From Thermoplasmata archaeon (GTDB lineage: Archaea > Thermoplasmatota > Thermoplasmata > Lutacidiplasmatales > UBA184): a stretch of DNA of 6,774 nt. Where the stretch lies: assembly GCA_022750355.1 (NCBI GenBank), contig JAKIVW010000075.1, forward strand, positions 1 through 6,774, written 5' to 3'. Made by a program: the position numbers and the translations under genes. Positions within the stretch are counted from its first letter, which is position 1; the number at the start of each line of letters is the position of its first letter. This document shows, in pieces, positions 1 through 6,075 of this stretch. The notes beneath the pieces were generated by a model. That model made no database searches. It worked only from the letters and a program-made list of their open reading frames with translations, and had not been told where the DNA came from.

Positions 1-384
1 CGGGTTCTCCGGGAACGATGCCGCCCCAACCTGGTCCGCGCCGTTGCACACAGCCAGCATGCCGGCGCCGGATCCGCCCTGACTGTCGGTCACAGCGACG
101 TCCGTCTCGTTCTGCTCGAACCACGACACGGCGACTTGGTCAAACGGGTAGACGGAGGTGCTCCCTCCAATGGTCAGTGTGGACTGGACGTGCTGGTTAC
201 CGATCCCACCGGTAATGCTGCCTTGCCACGTGACCAACCAGAGGTAAAGGGCCGAGGCGGCCGCGACGGCGATCAGGATCAGGATCAGCGTCGCCACGAC
301 AGGCGACACTGCCCGGCCCTTCCCGCTCATGCGGCGGCGGAACCTCTGGCTGCGTTCTCTCAGATTTGCTCCTTTCTCGCTCAT
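1..384 (-). CDS. PstS-like solute-binding protein with class III (type IV pilin) leader, partial (3' end off window)
   Basis: Reading from the ATG at 384 down to base 1 stays open for 128 codons without a stop, so only the N-terminus is present. Residues 1-24 are basic. Then comes an archaeal pilin leader: R24-A25 followed by VSPVVATLILILIAVAAAS, a hydrophobic segment of about 26-50 with predicted prepilin-peptidase cleavage after A25. From about residue 69 the sequence matches the start of the PstS/PBP-like fold: TLTIGGSTSVYPF at 69-81 and the glycine-rich GGSGAG at 103-108, the two ligand-loop signatures of phosphate-type binding proteins, then DQVGAAS at 117-123. One N-glycosylation sequon is at N92. 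The 384 start is preferred because AAGGAGG lies about 12 bases upstream. An internal ATG at 330 would give a shorter leader but lacks a clear ribosome site. The protein is expected outside the cell, membrane-tethered or assembled in a filament. The ligand is inferred from family; sulfate, molybdate or another oxyanion is possible. Confidence 0.85.
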   Translation of the reverse strand, partial: MSEKGANLRERSQRFRRRMSGKGRAVSPVVATLILILIAVAAASALYLWLVTWQGSITGGIGNQHVQSTLTIGGSTSVYPFDQVAVSWFEQNETDVAVTDSQGGSGAGMLAVCNGADQVGAASFPENP

Positions 385-623
385 GTCTCTCTCGTTTTCC
401 TCCTTGCTTTCCGCGCAGAGCACTCGGGCCTACCCCGAGCGCCCTACGGGCATCCAACGAGTTGGCCGGTTGATATCGCGGGCCGAATGAGTTGCCGTAA
501 ACGGTCGGAGAAACTGTGCGACCTGTAGCGCATGGGGCGCGAACGTACGTCGAGGGGGTCCCACGGAGACTACGGCAACTACGTGCGGGCGGCTTAACCT
601 TCGGATACCGGGTTCGTCCGGCA
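385..623. promoter_or_regulatory. Divergent control region between the binding-protein gene and the assembly operon
   Basis: No convincing gene lies in these 239 bases. Towards the operon there is a weak TATA-like CTTAACCT at 593-600; an archaeal start about 26 bases downstream would fall at the ATG at 624, giving a leaderless mRNA. Towards the binding-protein gene, the minus strand has GATATCA at about 472-478, which would give a leader of roughly 65 bases carrying AAGGAGG near the start codon. That leader contains a small hairpin: CTCGGG at 423-428 pairs with CCCGAG at 434-439. A perfect inverted repeat (490-499 and 571-580) is listed separately. Promoter assignments are by eye only. Confidence 0.5.
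490..580. repeat. Perfect 10-bp inverted repeat, possible paired operator
   Basis: AGTTGCCGTA at 490-499 recurs exactly as its reverse complement TACGGCAACT at 571-580. Each arm ends about 11-14 bases upstream of a TATA-like element of the gene it faces (472-478 on the minus strand, 593-600 on the plus strand). That is where archaeal activators usually bind. It could be a shared regulator site controlling the binding protein and the assembly operon together; chance is not excluded. Confidence 0.45.
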
Positions 624-2399
624 ATGGCCCAGCGGGACGTCACCGGCGGCCGAATGAAGTCACGGCCCGAGTCCGGCTCCGTGTCCGCGGGCCGCACACC
701 GGGCGCAACCGGAAAGTCGAAGGATCGGGAACTCTTGCGCCAGAGGTCACGGGCTCTCGATGCACGCTTGCGCCCTCGGGAGTTCGTCTCCGAAAAGATC
801 CTGATCCAGGGCGAACTGGGCTACATGCGCCGGAGGCTTGAGGCAGACCGTAGGGCGATCGATCTCACGTACCCCGTGCGCCCGCCCTACGCCTTCGTCC
901 GGATCTTCTTCAGCCCGGAGTCAGGGGAGCTGCTCTACCACGCCCTCGAACCGACGCTAAAATCCGGCGAGAAGGAGCAACTCGTCCAGATCCGAGAGCG
1001 GATGGAGGGGATGATGGCCCACGAGGAGCTGCCGATCGAGGAGGGAACGAGCCTCGAGGACTCTCCGGCGCTCCTAGAGTTCATCCGGAAGAAGTTCCTC
1101 GACGCGATCGACCTCTACGACATACCGGTACCCGAGCGACGCCGGCCGGTGCTGCTGTACTACCTTCGCCGAGAACTAGTGGGGCTCGGCCGGACCGACT
1201 CCGTCCTGAGAGATCCGTTTCTCGAGGATATCAGCTGCCTCGGGCCGCGAGTTCCGCTCTATGTGTTCCATCGGGTCTTCGGGTCCCTGAAGACGAATCT
1301 GAAGTACGATAGCGAGATCGAACTCAATCGATACATTTTCCGCCTCGCGCAGATCGCGGGAAAGCACATCTCGATCTACCAGCCGATCCTAGACGCCACG
1401 CTGCAGGACGGGAGCCGCATCAACCTCACTCTCGGGACGGAGGTGACGCGGAAGGGGTCGACGTTCAGCGTTCGGAAATTCGCTCAGGACCCGGTGTCGC
1501 CCATCGACCTGCTCAAATTCGGATCGGTCTCCGCCTTCGCGCTCGCTTATTTCTGGACCCTCGTCGAACACCATCGGTCCCTCCTGATCTCCGGGGGAAC
1601 GGCCGCGGGCAAAACAACGTTCCTCAACGCCATCTGCATGTTCATTCGCCCGGAGGACAAGATCGTCTCGATCGAGGACACGCCGGAAATTCAGATCGAC
1701 CACCAGAACTGGATTCAGTCGGTCGCCCGGACGGGATACGGCATGACTTCCGGCGGTGGGGGCGCTTCCGGGGTCTCGGGGTTGTCCTCCACCCATGCGG
1801 CAAAGCAGTCCGGGAGCGTCACCCTCTTCGACCTCCTCGTGGCCGCGTTGCGCCAGCGACCCGAGTACGTGATCGTGGGGGAAGTGCGCGGCGTCGAATC
1901 GTTCACTCTGTTCCAGGCGATATCGGTGGGCCATGCCTCGCTATCGACCATTCACGCTGGATCCATCGCGGTACTGTTGCACCGCGTTGAGAACGAGCCG
2001 ATGAACATTCCGCGGGTGCTCTTCCAGGCGCTCGATGCGGTAGCGTTTCCGGCTCAGGTGACGGTGGGCCAAAACCGTGTGCGACGCGTTCGGGGGGTGA
2101 CCGAGATCCTCGAAATCGACGCCACCACGAAGGAGCTTCTGACGAACGACGCGTTCCGGTGGGAGCCGTCGACCGACTCGTTCTCGTACCTCGGCCGAAG
2201 CTTCGTCCTCGAAGCGATCGCGCAGCGGTCGGGGAGGTCGCTCGACGTGCTCACGGAGGAGGTCCGGCGCAAGGAGCGGTATCTCCAACTGATGGAGAAA
2301 CTGCGGTTGAGCTATTTCCGCCACGTCAGCCGTGCGATCGCTGACTACTACGTTGATCCAGCCGACGCCGTCAGCCGACTGGAGAAGCGGGCGTCGTGA
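624..2399 (+). CDS. Type II/IV secretion (GspE/TadA/FlaI-family) pilus assembly ATPase
   Basis: This cytoplasmic hexameric-type ATPase would power filament or pilin assembly. With the ATG at 624 it is 591 residues. The N-terminal half (to about 290) has the archaeal secretion-ATPase signatures DPFLEDISCLG at 197-207 and YQPILDATLQDGSRINL starting at 252, with R265. The core has Walker A GGTAAGKTT at 324-332 (K330), the Asp box SIEDTPEI (E351, D352), Walker B GEVRG (E420, R422) and the His box GHASLSTIHAG (H437, H444), so all catalytic elements are intact. A Gly/Ser-rich insert sits at 374-397, between the Asp box and Walker B. The frame is open back to an ATG at 516, but that stretch holds the TATA-like box and an inverted repeat and reads like non-coding DNA. 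The ATG at 654 is a second alternative. Two platform-protein genes follow nine bases downstream and overlapping, so this is the first gene of an assembly operon. Confidence 0.95.
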   Translation: MAQRDVTGGRMKSRPESGSVSAGRTPGATGKSKDRELLRQRSRALDARLRPREFVSEKILIQGELGYMRRRLEADRRAIDLTYPVRPPYAFVRIFFSPESGELLYHALEPTLKSGEKEQLVQIRERMEGMMAHEELPIEEGTSLEDSPALLEFIRKKFLDAIDLYDIPVPERRRPVLLYYLRRELVGLGRTDSVLRDPFLEDISCLGPRVPLYVFHRVFGSLKTNLKYDSEIELNRYIFRLAQIAGKHISIYQPILDATLQDGSRINLTLGTEVTRKGSTFSVRKFAQDPVSPIDLLKFGSVSAFALAYFWTLVEHHRSLLISGGTAAGKTTFLNAICMFIRPEDKIVSIEDTPEIQIDHQNWIQSVARTGYGMTSGGGGASGVSGLSSTHAAKQSGSVTLFDLLVAALRQRPEYVIVGEVRGVESFTLFQAISVGHASLSTIHAGSIAVLLHRVENEPMNIPRVLFQALDAVAFPAQVTVGQNRVRRVRGVTEILEIDATTKELLTNDAFRWEPSTDSFSYLGRSFVLEAIAQRSGRSLDVLTEEVRRKERYLQLMEKLRLSYFRHVSRAIADYYVDPADAVSRLEKRAS

Positions 2400-2408
2400 T
2401 GCGAGCCG

Positions 2409-3359
2409 ATGACGGATTCCGCTAACACAATCGCAGCGTCGGGCGAGACCCGAGCCGCGCCCGAGGTCAAGACTCCGCGCCCGGACTTCGTTTCCAGATA
2501 CCGTGCCATCTCCTACCATCTCATCGGCGAGCGGCTCGAGGAGGGAGGTGGGTCGGAGGTATTGGCCGAACGCCTCCGCCGGGCGGGGCTGAACATCTCG
2601 GCCGCCATGCACACCGGGATGATGGTGCTGACCGCGATGATCGCGGCAGCGATCTCGACAGCCGTATCTCTCCTGCTGTTCCTCGAGATCCTTCGAGAGT
2701 CGCAATGGTACCTCTACGTGCTAGTGCTGGTGGGAATCAGCGTCGGATCGGTCGTGGGAGGTTTCCGCTTCCTGGTCGACACTCGGATCGCGAACCGAAA
2801 GGATCAACTCGAGCGGGAACTGCCGTTCACCCTCAGCGAACTGTCGGTTCTCGCGAGCACTGGGACCTCGCCGATCCGCCTCATCCGCCGGATGGCACAA
2901 CGCGATCATGATCCGGCGATGACCGAGACGTTCCGTCAGGTCATCTACAAGGCGGACATTCAGGGAAAGGACCTGATTAGCGCGCTCGCGGATACCGCCA
3001 AGAGCAGCCCATCGACCTCGGTCCGCGACACGCTCTGGGATCTCGCCAACATGATCCATCAGGGCGGCAACCTCGACGAATACTTGCGGAGCAAGTCGGA
3101 CGCCGTTCTGCAGCTCAAGCGGCTGGTCCAGAAAGAGTTCATCGAACGCCTTTCGACATTCCTCGACATGTACGTGAGCCTCGTTCTCGTGGGCGTCCTG
3201 ATGATCGCCGTCGCGGCGTTCCTGCTGAACGCGTTGGGAAGCACCGCGGAGGGGCTGAACGCGAACGAGCTGCTCCTTCTCCTCACGTTCGGGTTGGTCC
3301 CGGTGGCCGTAGCGATGACGATCATCCTGGTCTCCATCGCCTACGCGAGGGCAGAATGA
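2409..3359 (+). CDS. TadC/FlaJ-like (T2SSF) membrane platform protein 1
   Basis: This 316-residue polytopic protein is expected to form the membrane platform on which the ATPase acts. A soluble N-terminus of about 70 residues precedes helices at about 71-94 and 101-123. A cytoplasmic T2SSF-type helical domain follows at about 139-240, including ERELPFTLSELSVLASTG at 135-152 and the glycine turn HQGGNLDEYL at 217-226. Two more helices lie at about 252-275 and 287-313. This four-helix layout, N-terminus inside, is normal for archaeal TadC-type proteins. It starts nine bases after the ATPase stop without a strong ribosome site. Its TGA overlaps the next start (ATGA at 3356-3359), which suggests translational coupling. 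No secretion signal or extracytoplasmic domain is present, in contrast to the next gene. Confidence 0.92.
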   Translation: MTDSANTIAASGETRAAPEVKTPRPDFVSRYRAISYHLIGERLEEGGGSEVLAERLRRAGLNISAAMHTGMMVLTAMIAAAISTAVSLLLFLEILRESQWYLYVLVLVGISVGSVVGGFRFLVDTRIANRKDQLERELPFTLSELSVLASTGTSPIRLIRRMAQRDHDPAMTETFRQVIYKADIQGKDLISALADTAKSSPSTSVRDTLWDLANMIHQGGNLDEYLRSKSDAVLQLKRLVQKEFIERLSTFLDMYVSLVLVGVLMIAVAAFLLNALGSTAEGLNANELLLLLTFGLVPVAVAMTIILVSIAYARAE

Positions 3360-4801
3360 GGCGGACGTGGATCGCCGTCATCGCCATTCTGGCGTCGGGC
3401 GTGCTGCTTGGGGCGGTTTCCGGGGCCGGCCGCGCCGCCCCAGCCTCTGGCGCGGTTCCGAGTTCCACGGGACCCCTTCTCCTGACTGTCGAGAGCCCCT
3501 CTCCGAACGCCATGATCCACACCAACACGCCGACGATCGCGGTCAAATTCTCTGACAGCGTCGCCCCGATCAATCCGAGTACGGTCTCGGTGTACGTCGA
3601 TGGCCTGAACGAGACCGCCAGCGGTCTCGTAACCGTAGGCACCGACACGATCACGTATCCGATCCCCCCAATCCTCAAGCTCCCGAACGGGGCAAACAAC
3701 GCGACGGTTACGGCGTTCGACACCTCGCGCAACGAAGCGAAGATATTCTGGACCTTCACCATCACTCCCGCACCGCCCCCGACCTCGAATCCATTCGCTG
3801 GCGTCAAACCAACGACGATCCTGCTCTACATCGGTGTCGGCGCGGGGCTTTCGGGCGCTGGGGTCGGCGGCTACATCCTCTTTCTCAAGCAGACCACTCG
3901 ATTCACCTTCCGCCGTTACTTTGCAACCCACCCGGTGCGTCGTACCTATCTTGCCCTCTATCTCCCGCTCGCGGTGGCATTTGTCGCCCTCCTGTTCGGA
4001 CTTTCGTACGTCGCGAGCACGCCAGGACTCCCGACGAACGCCGTGGATTACGTGTTCATCTTCGCTCTCTTCATCGCGCTCACCCCGTTCGGGATCGACG
4101 CCCGACAAGAGATGCTCAGGATTCGGGCGTATGAACGGGCATTCGCCCAATTCCTTTTCGAGATGGCCGACGCGATGCGCGGTGGCATCGATCCCGCCAA
4201 AGCCCTTGTGGAACTGGCAAAGACGCACACCAACATTCTAGCCAAACATCTGCGCATCGCCGCCGACGCCGTGCGCCTCGGCCGTCCGTTCGAGGCGATT
4301 CTCCGGGAGATGGTCGCCTCAATGCAAAGCCGCCTGATCACCCGGTATGCCGGTCTAATCGCGGACGCCTCGCAGATCGGGGGAGAGACGGCCACCGTCG
4401 TCTACCGGGCCGCGAAGGACATGGACGATTTCGTCAAGATCGAGGAGGAGCGAGAGAAGCAACTGATGCTCCCCGTCGCGGTCATCTACATTGCGTTCGC
4501 CGTGCTCATGGCCGTCCTGTTCGCGCTCCTGTACATCGCCCCCACCCTCGGGTCGCTGAACGTTTCCTTCCTCGGGCTGGGGACCCCCCTGAGCGGCTCG
4601 ACCGGCGCTACTCCGACCCAGATTCCCAAGCTGGACTTCTCGACGCTGAAAGAGCGATTCTTTGAGCTGATGTTGATCAACGCGCTCGGTACTGGGGCGA
4701 TCATCGGGGCGTTCACCGAAGGGCGTGCCCGTTACGGAATACTGCACTCGTTGGCCCTAGTCGCGGCGACGATGGCAGCATTCGTCGTCCTCTTTCCATA
4801 G
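3356..4801 (+). CDS. TadC/FlaJ-like (T2SSF) platform protein 2 with signal peptide and extracytoplasmic Ig-like domain
   Basis: This 481-residue protein has two parts. Residues 1-28 form a secretion signal (RR, then a hydrophobic run, then small residues ending near GRAA). Residues about 40-138 are a beta-rich, Ig-like ectodomain: ESPSPNAMIHTNTPTIAVKF at 46-65, VSVYVDG at 77-83, sequons at N85 and N115, and FWTFTITP at 131-138. A proline linker (about 138-147) leads to helices at about 153-177, 198-220 and 230-247. The cytoplasmic T2SSF domain spans about 255-370 (FEMADAMRGGIDPAKALVEL at 268-287 and ASQIGGE at 338-344). Three further helices lie at about 371-396, 435-454 and 459-480. Starting outside, six helices put the T2SSF domain in the cytoplasm, and the 178-197 loop is strongly basic as expected. 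It probably forms a hetero-platform with platform protein 1. The role of the ectodomain is unknown; it may contact pilins or the S-layer. Confidence 0.92.
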   Translation: MRRTWIAVIAILASGVLLGAVSGAGRAAPASGAVPSSTGPLLLTVESPSPNAMIHTNTPTIAVKFSDSVAPINPSTVSVYVDGLNETASGLVTVGTDTITYPIPPILKLPNGANNATVTAFDTSRNEAKIFWTFTITPAPPPTSNPFAGVKPTTILLYIGVGAGLSGAGVGGYILFLKQTTRFTFRRYFATHPVRRTYLALYLPLAVAFVALLFGLSYVASTPGLPTNAVDYVFIFALFIALTPFGIDARQEMLRIRAYERAFAQFLFEMADAMRGGIDPAKALVELAKTHTNILAKHLRIAADAVRLGRPFEAILREMVASMQSRLITRYAGLIADASQIGGETATVVYRAAKDMDDFVKIEEEREKQLMLPVAVIYIAFAVLMAVLFALLYIAPTLGSLNVSFLGLGTPLSGSTGATPTQIPKLDFSTLKERFFELMLINALGTGAIIGAFTEGRARYGILHSLALVAATMAAFVVLFP

Positions 4802-4809
4802 GTTCACCC
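4796..4809 (+). repeat. Left copy of 14-bp near-direct repeat flanking the pilin gene
   Basis: CCATAGGTTCACCC overlaps the stop codon of platform protein 2. It matches CCATAGGTCCACCC at 5971-5984 in 13 of 14 positions, in the same orientation. The two copies bracket the lower-GC pilin gene. It may be a trace of a past insertion or recombination, or a coincidence. Confidence 0.4.
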
Positions 4810-5023
4810 GCACGGCGGTCGACTTTTCGCGGACTCTCTCACAGGTGCGCTTTCGGGCTGATCCGGCCAGCGACGCTCGCGTACCGACACGAACGGCAAT
4901 CCCGGCTTCCCTCTCCCTCCGCGTCGTCCCTCCTGAAGTTGCCCGCCGAGCAACGGACAGAACTTCCGTCGCTTTGGCGCATGATTCCGATGAGCCGAGG
5001 ATAGGAGCTGATTCGGGGTGCGA
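4802..5023. other. Convergent spacer between assembly operon and pilin gene
   Basis: The spacer lies between two converging genes and I see no supported coding sequence in it. Two small hairpins adjoin: GTTGC/GCAAC (4938-4942 and 4950-4954) and ACGGA/TCCGT (4953-4957 and 4965-4969). A single TTTT at about 4825 is the only T run near the operon end. No strong archaeal T-rich terminator is visible for either strand. A pyrimidine-rich stretch occupies about 4907-4935. Confidence 0.4.
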
Positions 5024-5974
5024 CTAGCCGGGGGCGGTGTAGTTAACGCTAACAACCCCGATCAAGCCCAACGCGTTCGTCACGGTCAGAGTGATGGCGT
5101 ACATGCCGCCTATAGCGAACTGATCCGGGAGTTCCACTTGCTGGCCGAAGTAGGCCCCGTTGTCAGGGTCCGCGGCAGCCCCGTCGACGGCCCAAGCCCA
5201 CTGGTCGATGGTGGCGTTCGTTGTGACGCCCCCGGATGGCTGATAGGAGCCCGACCCATCGAGGACCGGCCACGAATTCACGAAGCTGATGCCGAGCTTC
5301 GCCACCGGCGGGACGAAGGTCCCTTGAAACGAGTTGCCGAGCGAGGTCAGGATTTCCAAATCCAGTTCGTGGGATGCGGAGATATCCGTTGAGCTATACG
5401 GGGTTCCGAAAGCGTACAGACAATCTAATATTCTCACCGTAAAGCACTTCGGTAACTTGGAGAAGTTGGTGCTGTCGTCCAGGTTGAACACGAACTGAGC
5501 TTCGGCGTACGGGGGGAGCAGGCTTGGCTGGCAGACAGTGGTCGTGTTTCCGGTTGTATTGTAGCATGGGTCGTAGGTGGTGTGCCCCAGGATCACCGAA
5601 TAATTGTCGACCGGGTGGCCGCTGAGAAAGACCCCCGTCACGGCGATCGAATTAATGTCGAGACTCGCCGCCTTAATGGTGAGTCGCGCAAACTCGTCCT
5701 TCGGGAGATATTGATCGCATGTCTTCGTAGTCTCGTTGTACTCCGAGCAACTGCTCGACGAGAGCGATATGAGTTTGATATTTTCGAGCGCCCGATCGTG
5801 TACCACAGTCTCTTCGGCTTGTACTTGCTTCTGGTACGAAGCGACGAAGAAAGAGAACACCGTCGCCGCGGCAACGACGATCACTACGAGCATGAGCGTT
5901 CCGACTATCTCGGCGAGGCCACGCGAATCGCCTCTCCATCGGCGCATCGCATCGCTACGAGTCGTTCTACCCAT
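5024..5974 (-). CDS. Large archaeal type IV pilin with C-terminal PKD domain
   Basis: This 316-residue protein begins with a class III leader: basic residues to R18-G19, then LAEIVGTLMLVVIVVAAATV. Cleavage is predicted after G19, leaving a glutamate (E22) at mature position 3 and a hydrophobic stem to about 45. A charged helix follows (46-65). The ectodomain has six cysteines in three close pairs (76/86, 137/148, 177/185), probable disulfides, and seven N-glycosylation sequons (N80, N124, N139, N143, N170, N253, N311). Residues about 223-313 form a PKD-type Ig domain: DGSGSYQPSG at 239-248, IDQWAWAVDG at 256-265 and YAITLTVTN at 292-300. Most archaeal pilins are much shorter, so this may be an adhesive or tip pilin. 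GGGTGGA precedes the ATG at 5974; an ATG at 5947 would give a shorter, more typical leader. It lies beside the assembly operon, so it is a likely substrate. Its GC content is lower than that of its neighbours. Confidence 0.88.
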   Translation of the reverse strand: MGRTTRSDAMRRWRGDSRGLAEIVGTLMLVVIVVAAATVFSFFVASYQKQVQAEETVVHDRALENIKLISLSSSSCSEYNETTKTCDQYLPKDEFARLTIKAASLDINSIAVTGVFLSGHPVDNYSVILGHTTYDPCYNTTGNTTTVCQPSLLPPYAEAQFVFNLDDSTNFSKLPKCFTVRILDCLYAFGTPYSSTDISASHELDLEILTSLGNSFQGTFVPPVAKLGISFVNSWPVLDGSGSYQPSGGVTTNATIDQWAWAVDGAAADPDNGAYFGQQVELPDQFAIGGMYAITLTVTNALGLIGVVSVNYTAPG

Positions 5975-5984
5975 AGGTCCACCC
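5971..5984 (+). repeat. Right copy of 14-bp near-direct repeat flanking the pilin gene
   Basis: CCATAGGTCCACCC pairs with the copy at 4796-4809 (one mismatch) about 1175 bases away. It is also part of the dyad over the pilin start, so its conservation could reflect regulation and not recombination. Confidence 0.4.
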
Positions 5985-5989
5985 TATGG
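5971..5989 (-). promoter_or_regulatory. Inverted repeat covering the pilin start codon and ribosome site
   Basis: CCATAGG (5971-5977) and CCTATGG (5983-5989) are perfect 7-bp arms around a 5-base loop. In the pilin mRNA the downstream arm contains the AUG at 5974, and the GGUGGA ribosome-site bases fall in and beside the loop. The structure could hide the start codon or act as a DNA dyad bound by a repressor. If translation starts at 5947 it would lie upstream of the coding region. A related CCATAGTCC is at 6014-6022. Confidence 0.45.
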
Positions 5990-6075
5990 ATTTTGCGTAG
6001 TACACCCGCTTCTCCATAGTCCTTCTTTACAGACCCTGCGGAGCAGTGTTATGCGGCAGGGGTTTCCGCGCGGCC
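5990..6075. promoter_or_regulatory. Divergent promoter region between pilin and KaiC-like genes
   Basis: On the minus strand TGTAAAGAA (6031 to 6023) could be the pilin TATA box, giving a leader of roughly 25 bases. On the plus strand the weak AT-rich GTGTTATG at 6046-6053 lies about 26 bases before the ATG at 6076, which would make the KaiC-like mRNA leaderless. Both elements are weak and assigned by eye. Confidence 0.35.

Noticed and set aside
136..528. Plus-strand open frame of 130 codons opposite the binding-protein gene
   Set aside because: It is antisense to a frame with clear pilin-leader and PstS motifs, and its translation is low-complexity and resembles no family.
543..550. Palindrome ACGTACGT as an operator
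   Set aside because: It is too short and self-complementary by simple composition, with no second copy in a promoter-relevant position.
516..623. Extension of the ATPase to an upstream ATG, adding 36 residues
   Set aside because: The extra stretch has an arginine-rich, non-family composition and overlaps the TATA-like box and one arm of the inverted repeat; 624 fits a leaderless start.
3341..4228. Long minus-strand open frame (295 codons) under platform protein 2
   Set aside because: It is an antisense shadow typical of GC-rich coding DNA. Its translation is dominated by Arg, Gly, Glu and Asp, while the plus strand has clear membrane and T2SSF features.
4938..4969. Adjacent small hairpins as a transcription terminator
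   Set aside because: The stems are only 5 bp, overlap each other and are not followed by a T run on either strand, so I describe them only as part of the spacer.
4804..5055. Small minus-strand frame of 83 codons in the convergent spacer
   Set aside because: It overlaps the end of the pilin gene in another frame, has no recognisable motif, and no ribosome site was found.
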